A stretch of DNA of 64,000 bases from Chitinophaga skermanii (GTDB taxonomy: Bacteria; Bacteroidota; Bacteroidia; Chitinophagales; Chitinophagaceae), in assembly GCF_003259335.1 (NCBI RefSeq), contig NZ_QLLL01000005.1, positions 186,001 to 250,000 of the forward strand, read 5' to 3'. Positions 8,436 to 16,721 of this stretch are shown here, one piece after another. Numbering within the stretch: the first letter of the stretch is position 1; each line of letters begins with the position of its first letter. A program made the translations under genes and the position numbers. The notes under the pieces are model-generated. The model was given only the letters and a program-made list of their open reading frames with translations. It did no database searches and was not told the origin of the DNA.

Positions 8436-10268
8436 TTATTTAAATTCTTGCATCTCAACCAGTTTCTTATATGTACCCTGTTTCGCCAACAACTCATCGT
8501 GTGTACCTCGTTCCACGATTTCACCTTTCTCTAATACAATGATCTCGTCGGCATATTGAATAGTCGACAATCTATGCGCAATTACGATGGTTGTTCTGCT
8601 CTTCATCAAGTTCTCCAATGCTTCTTGAACGAGCTTTTCCGATTCGGTATCGAGTGCAGAAGTGGCCTCGTCGAGGATCAGGATAGGAGGATTTTTGAAG
8701 ATAGCACGGGCAATGGTTAAACGTTGGCGTTGGCCACCGCTCAACTTCATACCCCTATCGCCGATGTTGGTTTCGTAGCCTTGCTCCATTTGGTGAATGA
8801 ACTCGTGGGCATTGGCGATTTTCGCGGCGTTGATTACATCTCCTGGTTTCGCATCGGGTTGACCGAAGGCGATGTTATTGAAGATAGAATCATTGAAGAG
8901 GATGGCTTCTTGGGATACTGTACCCATCAAATCCCGCAAATCGTGCAGCTTCAAGTCACGCACATCTTTCCCGTCAATAGTAATCTTACCTTCTGTTACG
9001 TCGTAAAAACGTGGTAGCAAATCGGCCATGGTCGATTTACCGGAACCGCTTCTTCCTACCAAAGCCACCATTTTACCTTTCTCGATTTTTAAATCGATGT
9101 TATGTAATACGTTGCTTTGTTCGTATTTGAAGGAGATATTGTTGTAATGAATATCGGATTGGAATGAATCGATCGATTGTGCATTTGGTTTCTCAACAAT
9201 CATTTCTGGTTCGTCGAGCACTTTAAAGATTCTTTCACCGGCTACTAAGCCTTTTTGTAAGCCCGTGATAGCACTGGAAATATTCTTAGCCGGTTGAAGA
9301 ATTTGAGAGTATAAACCCAAGTAAGCAATAAACTTAGAACCACTCAATTCACTATCGCCACCCAAAATCAACGAACCACCATAAATAATCAAGGCCACTA
9401 CAATGAAGATCCCCAAGATTTCAGAAATAGGCGAAGCCAACTCACGCTGGTTGAACAAAGCGCGGCTCACTTTCGTGAATTGCCTATTCACTTGCTCGAA
9501 CTTACGTTGCATAAAGGTTTGCCCGTTGAAGCCTTGGATTACACGAACTGCGCCCAACGATTCTTCCGATACATTCAATATTTTGCCCAGCATTTCTTGG
9601 CTGAAATATCCTTTCTGCTTTAACTTCTTCGAAATATACGATACCAGGAAACCCGAGATGGGGAAGAATACAATGGTGAATAACGTCAACTTCGCCGACA
9701 TCACGAATAGTATAATGAACGTACCGATGATCACCAATGGATCGCGTAATAAAATTTGAATCGAGTTCACAATGGTCCATTCTACCTCTTGCACATCGTT
9801 GGTAACAACTGAAAGAATATCGCCTTTCTGGCGCGTGTGGTAGAAGGAAAGCGATTGACCCATCAATTTTTTATACAATGCGTTGCGCATTCTTTCCAAT
9901 ACTGTCATACGCATACGAATAAGCGTACGGGTACCCATGTACTTGGCTATATTAGCAACCAATGTAATACAACCGATGATCACACATACGAATACCAAGG
10001 CATGCAAAGGGCTACCATTGGCAGCATAGGAGGTATAATAGTGATCGAACGTACCACTTACATATTTAACGGGGTCTTCCCAGTTAAAAGATGGTTTGGG
10101 CGTAATAACAGTGATATTATTTTGTTTGAAGATGGAATCCAAAATCGGGATTAACATCACGAAATTGACTAAGCCGAATACGACACCGATAATAGTGTAG
10201 ATGATATATTCCGGGAGGTAATGGCGTAAGGGAGTTGCGAACGTTAAAAATCGTCTAAATGTTTTCAT
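8436..10268 (-). CDS. MsbA-like ABC exporter, fused permease and ATPase
   Basis: This 610-residue half-transporter has a six-helix membrane domain in residues 1 to about 330 and a nucleotide-binding domain from about 365. Visible motifs are Walker A GRSGSGKST (405-413), signature LSGGQRQRL, Walker B ILILDEATSALD and the H-loop IVIAHRLST. Homodimers of this type export lipids, including lipid A core by MsbA, or drugs. The substrate cannot be decided here, although one or two MsbA-like copies are normal in Bacteroidota. It is divergent from rbfA and has its own terminator. Confidence 0.9.
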   Translation of the reverse strand: MKTFRRFLTFATPLRHYLPEYIIYTIIGVVFGLVNFVMLIPILDSIFKQNNITVITPKPSFNWEDPVKYVSGTFDHYYTSYAANGSPLHALVFVCVIIGCITLVANIAKYMGTRTLIRMRMTVLERMRNALYKKLMGQSLSFYHTRQKGDILSVVTNDVQEVEWTIVNSIQILLRDPLVIIGTFIILFVMSAKLTLFTIVFFPISGFLVSYISKKLKQKGYFSQEMLGKILNVSEESLGAVRVIQGFNGQTFMQRKFEQVNRQFTKVSRALFNQRELASPISEILGIFIVVALIIYGGSLILGGDSELSGSKFIAYLGLYSQILQPAKNISSAITGLQKGLVAGERIFKVLDEPEMIVEKPNAQSIDSFQSDIHYNNISFKYEQSNVLHNIDLKIEKGKMVALVGRSGSGKSTMADLLPRFYDVTEGKITIDGKDVRDLKLHDLRDLMGTVSQEAILFNDSIFNNIAFGQPDAKPGDVINAAKIANAHEFIHQMEQGYETNIGDRGMKLSGGQRQRLTIARAIFKNPPILILDEATSALDTESEKLVQEALENLMKSRTTIVIAHRLSTIQYADEIIVLEKGEIVERGTHDELLAKQGTYKKLVEMQEFK

Positions 10269-10424
10269 TCTTTGCTTAGTTCGTCAAAAAAACAAGCAAA
10301 AGTAAGGATTTGGTTCCATAGTAAACTGTTAAAAGGCCAAGCATCTCAACAGAAATGGTTAGTTTTGCGTATACTTTACGTGCAGATGAATTGTCGGCGA
10401 TGGTAAAGTTTAAAATTGAACATC

Positions 10425-10808
10425 ATGCAACAAGAAACAAAACGCCAAAAACAAGTAGGCCAATTAGTACAGGAAGAGCTGAGCGATATATTTCAAAGAA
10501 TGGGTTTTAACGTCATAGAAGGCGGTATGATTTCCATCTCGAATGTTCGCATGACACCCGATTTGCTGGAAGCACGTGTATACTTGAGCATGTTCAAGAT
10601 CGACCAACCGAAATCTATGCTCCACAAAATCTTAGAACGTGGCAACGAAATTCGCCGCGAATTAGGTAACCGTGTTGCTAAACAATTACGCCGCGTTCCA
10701 GAATTACAATTCTACATTGATGATACGTTAGACCACGTATTCAAAATGGAAGAAATCTTCAAAAAGATCAACGACGAACGCGACGAACGCAACAAAGAAC
10801 AAGAATAA
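10425..10808 (+). CDS. rbfA: Ribosome-binding factor A
   Basis: This 127-residue protein matches RbfA, a KH-type factor that binds the 30S subunit during 16S rRNA 5'-end maturation and cold adaptation. Family features include the N-terminal RQKQVGQLVQEELSDIFQR, the strand ARVYLSMF and the conserved block ELGNRVAKQLRRVPELQFYIDDTLD. The ATG at 10425 is preferred over an in-frame TTG at 10416 because it opens the conserved N-terminus. The charged tail DERDERNKEQE is typical. It is followed after 36 bp by the LolC/E-like gene on the same strand. Confidence 0.95.
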   Translation: MQQETKRQKQVGQLVQEELSDIFQRMGFNVIEGGMISISNVRMTPDLLEARVYLSMFKIDQPKSMLHKILERGNEIRRELGNRVAKQLRRVPELQFYIDDTLDHVFKMEEIFKKINDERDERNKEQE

Positions 10809-10844
10809 TTCCGCTTATCATTCCCTAAAACCCTACGCTGCAAC

Positions 10845-12092
10845 ATGACCTGGCAATTTGCTTCAAGGTATTTCTGGGCCAAAAAATCTACGCATGCCAT
10901 CAATATCATTGCTTGGGTGAGCGTGGGCGCTATTGCCGTGGGTACAGGCGCGCTAATAGTTATATTAAGCGTGTTCAACGGTTTCGAAGGGATTGTAAAA
11001 TCGTTATACGCCAACTTCTACCCATCACTTATTGTAGTACCTGCTAGCGGGAAAACGATGATGCTATCGCCCGAACAATTGCAACAAATTAAGCAAACCA
11101 AGGGCATCGCGTTTATTTCTCAAACCATCGAAGATAAAGCTGTACTACGCTACCAGCAGGAACAAACGATTGTTACCCTTAAAGGGGTCGACAACCAATT
11201 TACCAAGGTGGCCAGTGTACAAAACAAAATGGTGCGGGGAAAATATAATATCAACAATGTTGACGGTTATAATGCTGTATTAGGAGTAGGAATTGAAAAC
11301 GCCCTAGGTGTGAACGTGGAAAACAGCCAAGTACCCATTACCGTGTACGTTCCCAAACGTGCAGGGAAAGGCGATAATGCCGATGCTGCTTTTAATATTG
11401 GATTACCCGAACAAGCCTTAAACTCCGATATTATTTACCCTGTAGGTACTTTCGCTATCCAACAAGATTTCGATGGGAAATATGTAATTACGAACATCGA
11501 TTTCATGCGCCGCTTATTGAATTTTCAACAACATGAAATGAGCGCCTTGGAAATAGCCATAACCGCGGGGATGGACGAACGAAAACTCCAATCTGCCCTC
11601 AAATCTTTGCTGGGTAATAAATACGAAGTGCTTACCCGCTTCGAACAAAACAAAACATTGTACGGGGTTATGCAAACAGAAAAATGGGTCGTATACCTGT
11701 TTCTCAGTTTCATTCTCGTAATTGCAGCGTTCAACATGATAGGTTCTTTGTCGATGCTCGTGATAGAAAAGCAGAAAGACATTACCATTCTCAAAGCCAT
11801 GGGTAGCCGCGATAGCCTTATCCTGCGTATTTTCTTAGCCGAAGGCATGATTATCGTGGGAATAGGTACAGGTATTGGCTTTGTGTTGGCCACGATCTTC
11901 CTCTTGTTACAACAGCACTTTGGATTGATTAAGTTGGGAGGTGGTTCTTTCTTGGTAGATGCTTATCCCGTAGAAATGAAACCGCAAGATTTTGCGCTGG
12001 TGGCGGTTACTGTTTTAGTGATTGGGTTATTAGCCAGTTGGTACCCCGCCCGGAGAGCTTCTATACAAACCATGGATTTAAAAGCAACATAA
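10845..12092 (+). CDS. LolC/LolE-like ABC transporter permease (FtsX family)
   Basis: This 415-residue inner-membrane protein has the LolC/E topology: one N-terminal helix (IAWVSVGAIAVGTGALIVIL), a large periplasmic MacB-type domain (about 55-270) and three C-terminal helices (VVYLFLSFILVIAAF; IIVGIGTGIGFVLATIF; FALVAVTVLVIGLLASW). The motif KQKDITILKAMGS and the ending ASWYPARRAS are typical of FtsX-type permeases. Family role: release of lipoproteins from the inner membrane for transport to the outer membrane. No ATPase (LolD) is adjacent, which is common in Bacteroidota. It is likely cotranscribed with rbfA and ends in a strong terminator. Confidence 0.88.
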   Translation: MTWQFASRYFWAKKSTHAINIIAWVSVGAIAVGTGALIVILSVFNGFEGIVKSLYANFYPSLIVVPASGKTMMLSPEQLQQIKQTKGIAFISQTIEDKAVLRYQQEQTIVTLKGVDNQFTKVASVQNKMVRGKYNINNVDGYNAVLGVGIENALGVNVENSQVPITVYVPKRAGKGDNADAAFNIGLPEQALNSDIIYPVGTFAIQQDFDGKYVITNIDFMRRLLNFQQHEMSALEIAITAGMDERKLQSALKSLLGNKYEVLTRFEQNKTLYGVMQTEKWVVYLFLSFILVIAAFNMIGSLSMLVIEKQKDITILKAMGSRDSLILRIFLAEGMIIVGIGTGIGFVLATIFLLLQQHFGLIKLGGGSFLVDAYPVEMKPQDFALVAVTVLVIGLLASWYPARRASIQTMDLKAT

Positions 12093-12112
12093 TTGTTGTT
12101 ATGGAAGATAGT

Positions 12113-12147
12113 TAAAGCGTTTCGATTCTTATCGAAGCGCTTTTTTG
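12113..12147 (+). terminator. Terminator of rbfA and the permease gene
   Basis: AAAGCGTTTCGAT pairs with ATCGAAGCGCTTT around a short TTCTT loop, followed by T6. Confidence 0.85.
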
Positions 12148-12189
12148 TTTGTCGTAATTAGGATGTTAAGGTGTCTATTTATACAAAAG

Positions 12190-12325
12190 CCTTTGACGAG
12201 CCTTTGACTTCCCTTTAACGACCCTTTGAAAAGCCTTTGAAATGCCTTTGACTTGCCTTTGGGAGACTTTGACTTCCCTTTGAAAGACTTTACCCTGCCT
12301 TTGAAAGTGTTTGACTTTACTTGGC
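12190..12325. repeat. 11-bp phased array C, core CCTTTGA
   Basis: TTTGA or TTTAA cores start at 12192, 12203, 12214, 12225, 12236, 12247 and 12258 (exact 11-bp steps), then at 12268, 12279, 12289, 12300 and 12310 (alternating 10 and 11). The second half thus averages 10.5 bp, the B-DNA helical repeat. The usual preceding bases are CC. A 68-codon open frame on the minus strand across this array is a by-product of the repeat, not a gene. Confidence 0.88.
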
Positions 12326-12447
12326 ACTTATTCAAATAGTCGCTAGTTAGATATGATCAAATATCACCTAGGGGGGCGAATCGCGACAAGAGATTGGAAA
12401 AATCTGAAAAAAACGCTCCCTGGAACCTGCTACAGGATTAGGTGATG
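12326..12447. other. Spacer between arrays C and D
   Basis: About 120 bp with no gene. It contains a G6 run near 12370 and a small palindrome, CCTGCTACAGG, near 12427. Nothing else is seen. Confidence 0.4.
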
Positions 12448-12554
12448 TCGGAGAAATGTCGACAAAAGCTTGCTTAACCCTTACCACTACTGGGTAGATA
12501 TCGGAAAAATGTCGACAAAAGCCTTACTTAACCCTGATTAATACTGGGTAGATA
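12448..12554. repeat. 53-54 bp direct repeat leading into array D
   Basis: Two near-identical copies start with TCGG at 12448 and 12501, and the next TCGG at 12555 opens array D. Each copy holds TCGGAnAAATGTCGACAAAA, a middle part ending in TTAACCC, and ACTGGGTAGATA. Each can be cut into five sub-units of 10-12 bp, so the long repeat is itself about five helical turns. Confidence 0.8.
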
Positions 12555-12708
12555 TCGGAGAAATGTCGGTAACCTGTCGGTGAGCACTCGGTAGCAACTC
12601 GGTGAAGCGTCGGTAACAGGTCGGTGAGCGCTTGGTAGCGATACGGTAAAGTGTTAGTAAACAGCTGGTAATTGTTGGGTGAAAGTTAGGGAAAGGGAGG
12701 GAAGTTGT
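12544..12708. repeat. 11-bp phased array D, core TCGGT
   Basis: TCGG or a variant (TTGG, ACGG, CTGG, TGGG, TAGG) starts at 12544 and then every 11 bp without a slip: 12555, 12566, 12577, 12588, 12599, 12610, 12621, 12632, 12643, 12654, 12665, 12676, 12687 and 12698. The consensus unit is TCGGTnAnnnn. The middle units are closest to consensus and the right-hand ones decay. It is the longest and most regular array in the window. Confidence 0.92.
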
Positions 12709-12728
12709 TCAGTTACAAATGATTGCAT

Positions 12729-12767
12729 AAAAAAACGGCAGCGCTACGATGTAGTGACTGCCGTTTT
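12729..12767 (-). terminator. Terminator of the transketolase gene
   Basis: AAAACGGCAG pairs with CTGCCGTTTT. The minus-strand transcript then runs into T7. Confidence 0.85.
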
Positions 12768-12785
12768 CTATAGTTAAGATCTTGA

Positions 12786-13622
12786 TTAGTAATCTCCGAG
12801 TGTAGCTGGTAGTTGCTCCATGGCTTTCGCCAATTGATCGTTGTTAGGAGCGATACCGTGCCATTCGTGTGTGCCTTCCATGAAGTCAACACCTTTACCC
12901 ATGATCGTTTTCATGAGAATAACGATCGGTTGACCTTGACCGGTTAAGGATTTGGCTTTTTCGAGGGTAGCTACTACGTCTTCCATGTCGTTGCCGTACA
13001 TGTGTAATACTTTCCAGCCGAAGGCGAAGAATTTCGCGTCGAGGTCGCCGAGGCTCATTACTTTATCGGTAGGGCCATCGATTTGTTGGCCGTTCCAGTC
13101 AACGGTTAAGATGAGGTTATCTACTTTTTTGTGGCCGGCATACATGATACCTTCCCAGCATTGACCTTCATTTAACTCGCCGTCGCCGCAGAGGGTGAAA
13201 ACGAGGCTATCGTCGTTATTTAATTTTTTAGCAGTAGCTGCGCCGATTGATACGCTGATGCCTTGGCCGAGGGAGCCGCTGGCGATGCGAACGCCTGGTA
13301 GGTGTTCGTGCGTAGTGGGGTGACCTTGTAAACGGGAATTGAGTTTACGGAAGGTGCTTAGTTCAGCCAGTGGAAAGTAGCCTGAGCGTGCGAGCACACT
13401 GTAATACACAGGCGAGATGTGGCCGTTAGAAAGTACGAAAACATCTTGATTACGCGCATCCATATCGAATGGTTGCGGGGTGTGTTTCATAACTTTAAAA
13501 AACAGCGCCGTAAAATAATCGGCACATCCTAAAGAACCGCCTGGGTGGCCGCTTTGAACAGCATGCACCATTCTAACTATATCCCTTCTCACTTGGGTAG
13601 CTATATCTTTCAGTTCTGGCAT
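12786..13622 (-). CDS. Transketolase, N-terminal (ThDP-binding) subunit
   Basis: This 278-residue protein corresponds to the N-terminal half of transketolase, which moves two-carbon units between sugar phosphates in the pentose phosphate pathway. HPGGS (26-30), SLGQG near 117 and the thiamine-diphosphate/Mg motif GDGELNEG (146-153) are clear. In species with split transketolase, the C-terminal subunit gene usually follows directly. Here the next DNA downstream is the array region and a convergent gene, so the partner must lie elsewhere. It has its own terminator. Confidence 0.92.
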   Translation of the reverse strand: MPELKDIATQVRRDIVRMVHAVQSGHPGGSLGCADYFTALFFKVMKHTPQPFDMDARNQDVFVLSNGHISPVYYSVLARSGYFPLAELSTFRKLNSRLQGHPTTHEHLPGVRIASGSLGQGISVSIGAATAKKLNNDDSLVFTLCGDGELNEGQCWEGIMYAGHKKVDNLILTVDWNGQQIDGPTDKVMSLGDLDAKFFAFGWKVLHMYGNDMEDVVATLEKAKSLTGQGQPIVILMKTIMGKGVDFMEGTHEWHGIAPNNDQLAKAMEQLPATLGDY

Positions 13623-13792
13623 GATAATTGTCTTTTATGTGAGCCGCAAAATTAATAGAAAATTAGTAAGAATTGTGTGGTTTTTGCGGCAATATTTTTC
13701 AGCCTTAAATCTATGGAATATGTAGCAGTTTTTAAACTAATTCATGCGTATTCCGTTGAAATTAATATCTTTGTAATACACCCCCCCAAATT

Positions 13793-14941
13793 ATGGAGAA
13801 TGTAATTATCGCAACTGTACTGAGTTTTGTCATAACCTATTTTGGAATACCTGTTTTGATTAAGGTAGCTGAGTTGAAGAATCTTTATGACGAACCAGAT
13901 GAAAGAAAATCGCATAAAACCTTGAAACCTACACTTGGTGGGATGGGTTTTTTTGCCGGTTTTATCGTGGCAGTAACTGTTTGTGCACCTTCGCAAACCA
14001 TGTCACCATTGCAATACTTATTAGCCGCATTTTTTATCATATTCATGGTTGGCTTAAAAGATGATATCGTAGGATTATCGCCTTTGAAGAAGCTAATTGG
14101 TGAAATTTGTGCTGCATTCTGTATCGTTTACCTGGGTAATTTGCAAATCACAAGCATGTACGGTTTATTCGGTATTGAAGAATTGCCGGCGCATGTAAGT
14201 TTAATGTTGACGTATTTCACCTTCGTGGTAGTAATTAACGCATTTAACTTGATTGATGGGGTGGATGGTTTAGCAGGCAGCATTGGGATGTTAGTATCGG
14301 GTGTATTAGGTGCTTACTTCTTGTATGTGCATGAAGTAATGTATGCTGTGATTGGTTTCGGTTTGGCGGCATCATTAGCAGCATTTTTGATTTATAATAT
14401 TTCTCCTTCTAAGATATTTATGGGCGACACGGGTTCCTTATTAGTGGGCTTAGTGAACTCTATTCTTATTATCAAGTTTATTAACGTAGCGGGTAACCCA
14501 GCTAGCGAATTACCGATTGCATCGGTTCCGGCCGTAGCCTTCGCAATCCTCATCATTCCTTTGTTCGATACCTTGCGTGTATTCGCGTTAAGAATGTCGA
14601 AAGGAAGATCTCCTTTCTCTGCCGATAGAAACCACATTCACCACTATTTGTTAGCATTGAAGTTGAACCACCGTCAAACCACCTTGGTATGCGTGATCGC
14701 TAACGCGGCATTCATTGCGGTGGCCTTTGGTTTGCAACATTTGGGAACAACTACCTTGTTAACAGGTGTAATGGCCTCGGCTTTCATTTGTACTACCTTG
14801 GTGTACGTGATGAAGAAACGTGCTTTGTCGAAAAGCTTACTCCCTTCAACTGCCAATACCAACACCACTAATACAACGATCATCAACACTAGCTCGAAAA
14901 TTCTTACTGTGAATAACGAAGGCGTTTTACAAGATAAATAA
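13793..14941 (+). CDS. Undecaprenyl-phosphate GlcNAc-1-phosphate transferase (WecA/MraY family)
   Basis: This 382-residue integral membrane enzyme of the MraY/WecA/TagO family transfers a sugar-1-phosphate from a UDP-sugar to undecaprenyl phosphate, starting O-antigen or exopolysaccharide repeat synthesis. Hallmarks are KDDIVGLSPLKK, NLIDGVDGLAGS (catalytic Asp region), MGDTGSLLVG and the HIHHYLL histidine loop near residue 280. About ten membrane segments are seen. A Thr/Asn-rich tail after residue 350 is probably cytoplasmic. A TATCTTTG -7 element lies at 13766-13773. The exact sugar is not decided by sequence. Confidence 0.9.
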   Translation: MENVIIATVLSFVITYFGIPVLIKVAELKNLYDEPDERKSHKTLKPTLGGMGFFAGFIVAVTVCAPSQTMSPLQYLLAAFFIIFMVGLKDDIVGLSPLKKLIGEICAAFCIVYLGNLQITSMYGLFGIEELPAHVSLMLTYFTFVVVINAFNLIDGVDGLAGSIGMLVSGVLGAYFLYVHEVMYAVIGFGLAASLAAFLIYNISPSKIFMGDTGSLLVGLVNSILIIKFINVAGNPASELPIASVPAVAFAILIIPLFDTLRVFALRMSKGRSPFSADRNHIHHYLLALKLNHRQTTLVCVIANAAFIAVAFGLQHLGTTTLLTGVMASAFICTTLVYVMKKRALSKSLLPSTANTNTTNTTIINTSSKILTVNNEGVLQDK

Positions 14942-15014
14942 TCGCCAACGTTCGACGTAGAAGCTACGTTAAGGCCCAAACAGGCATGGTTTATCGATGA
15001 TTATCGCTTACTCC

Positions 15015-15045
15015 TTTGATGATCGGAATATTTCATGTAGGTTTG
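15015..15045 (+). promoter_or_regulatory. Promoter of frr
   Basis: A TTTG at 15015-15018 and TAGGTTTG at 15038-15045 are separated by 19 bp, matching the Bacteroidota -33/-7 consensus in sequence and spacing. It lies 24 bp before the frr ATG. Confidence 0.7.
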
Positions 15046-15069
15046 CAAGCACTTTAAGTTTTTATTTAT

Positions 15070-15633
15070 ATGCAAGAAGATCTCAATTTAATCCTGGATG
15101 ATGCAAATGATACGATGCAGAAAGCGATTGCTCACCTGGAAGTAGAACTTACGAAAATAAGGGCTGGTAAAGCAAACCCACAAATCTTAGACGGTATCAC
15201 CGTTGATTATTATGGCGCTCCAACCTTATTGAACCAAGTTGCGAACGTTAGCGTAGCAGATGCTAGAACATTGACCATTCAGCCATGGGAAAAAAATATG
15301 CTCCAACCTATTGAAAGAGCTATCATTGCATCTAACATTGGTTTGAACCCGCAGAACGATGGTGTTATCATCCGCTTGTTCTTGCCACCTTTAACAGAAG
15401 AAAGAAGAAAGGAACTCGTGAAGAAAGTAAATGGTGAAGGTGAACAAGGTAAAGTTGCAATCCGCAACATCCGCCGCGATGCTATCGAAGCGATCAAAAA
15501 ATTGCAAAAAGACGGTTTAAGTGAAGATACCGCTAAAGATGCAGAAGGCGATATTCAAACCATGACTGATAAATTTATTGCTTTAGTAGATAAAGTTTGC
15601 GCAGCAAAAGATAAAGAAATCATGGCAATCTAA
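15070..15633 (+). CDS. frr: Ribosome recycling factor
   Basis: This 187-residue protein matches RRF, which with EF-G splits post-termination ribosomes. The family blocks are complete: the N-terminal helix, KIRAGKANPQILDGITVDYYGAP (shown in part by the GAP turn), LTIQPWEKNMLQPIERAI, and the C-terminal DAIEAIKKLQKDGLSEDTAKDAE. Length is standard. It is monocistronic, with a consensus promoter and a near-perfect terminator. Confidence 0.97.
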   Translation: MQEDLNLILDDANDTMQKAIAHLEVELTKIRAGKANPQILDGITVDYYGAPTLLNQVANVSVADARTLTIQPWEKNMLQPIERAIIASNIGLNPQNDGVIIRLFLPPLTEERRKELVKKVNGEGEQGKVAIRNIRRDAIEAIKKLQKDGLSEDTAKDAEGDIQTMTDKFIALVDKVCAAKDKEIMAI

Positions 15634-15659
15634 TCTCGAACAGGTTGCTAATAAAATAC

Positions 15660-15693
15660 GAACCGGGCTCTACATTGTAGAGCCCGGTTTTTT
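15660..15693 (+). terminator. Terminator of frr
   Basis: A perfect stem AACCGGGCTCTACA/TGTAGAGCCCGGTT is followed by T6. It abuts the stop codon of the convergent DMT permease gene. Confidence 0.9.
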
Positions 15694-16672
15694 ATGATTT
15701 AACCGGTGTATCTTCTACCACCGGTGCTTTCTTGGCTGCGTTATTGGCCAAGTACACCCCGCTTAAAATAATACCCATACACACCACCTGCAACCAACTG
15801 ATCGATTCACCCGCTACAAATCCCCAACCAATAGCTACCACCGGCAAAGCATAGGTAACCATGCTGGCCATCATGCCACCCGCACGCTTAATTAACTGGT
15901 AAAACAATACCGAAGCAACGCCCGTACCCATAATACCCAAAACCGCCGAAGCGCCCAACGATTCCCAAGGTGTTGCACCTGTTTGGAAGGCCGCTTTAAT
16001 ATCACTAAACAACAAAATAGGCAAGGCAAAAATAGCCATGAAGAACAAAGCTATAGAACCCAGTTGCAAGGAAGAATACCCTTTTAAGTAATGGTGCACC
16101 AAGGCAATATTCAACCCGTAACAAATACAGGCCGCTATCACAAAGAAGCTATAATACCAATACTCGTTCGTTTGAATACCCTTCACCGCGAATAATCCCA
16201 CCACGCCTATCAAACCAACACAAATACCAATCAATTGCTTTTTCACCATCGGAGCTTTGAATAGAACAATACCCGATAATAAAGCAAATAAAGGCGTAAG
16301 CGAGTTTAAAATACCGGCAAGGGAACTATCGATTTGGGTTTCGGCCAAGCAAAACAAGTAAGCCGGGATACCATTACCCAGTAAGCCCGATAGTATGATC
16401 ACCGGCAACTTCCCGCGGGGCGTTTTGCGAATAAAGTAAAAGAAGAAAGGTAATAAAGAAATGCCCGCCGCTAATAAACGCATGCTGGCCACTTGGTTGG
16501 AACTAAACGACTGTAAGCCGATTTTCATCAAAATAAATGAACTTCCCCAAGTGAGTGCTAATAAAATAAATATCAGCACATTAATGAGACGATGATTCAC
16601 AAGTATATATTTTAGGAAGTATAAAGGTAGATGATTACTGCCTTTTTCGGCATCGATTTCGTTGATGCGCAT
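15692..16672 (-). CDS. EamA/DMT-superfamily permease
   Basis: This 326-residue protein has ten predicted membrane helices arranged as two EamA repeats (WGSSFILMK near residue 42, and a second repeat from about 180). Family members move small metabolites such as amino acids, nucleobases or sugars; the substrate is unknown. The start is uncertain: the ATG at 16672 adds 24 residues not typical of the family, while a GTG at 16600 begins directly at the conserved first helix and would give 302 residues. It is transcribed toward frr, with only about 60 bp between the two stops. Confidence 0.85.
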   Translation of the reverse strand: MRINEIDAEKGSNHLPLYFLKYILVNHRLINVLIFILLALTWGSSFILMKIGLQSFSSNQVASMRLLAAGISLLPFFFYFIRKTPRGKLPVIILSGLLGNGIPAYLFCLAETQIDSSLAGILNSLTPLFALLSGIVLFKAPMVKKQLIGICVGLIGVVGLFAVKGIQTNEYWYYSFFVIAACICYGLNIALVHHYLKGYSSLQLGSIALFFMAIFALPILLFSDIKAAFQTGATPWESLGASAVLGIMGTGVASVLFYQLIKRAGGMMASMVTYALPVVAIGWGFVAGESISWLQVVCMGIILSGVYLANNAAKKAPVVEDTPVKS

Positions 16673-16721
16673 ATTAAATGCATGTAAACCGTAGATAGTG
16701 AAGCATTTTTAAGTAAATTTA

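Noticed and set aside
12129..12335. Open frame on the minus strand over array C with Lys/Gly/Phe/Ser repeats
   Set aside because: The peptide repeat follows from the 11-bp DNA repeat read in three phases. There is no start context, and it overlaps a terminator.
12190..12708. Possible CRISPR array
   Set aside because: Units are 11 bp with 5-base spacers, far too short for CRISPR, and no cas genes are nearby.
13623..15069. tRNA genes in short gaps
   Set aside because: No cloverleaf with a GGTTCGA-type T-loop was found in these or other gaps.
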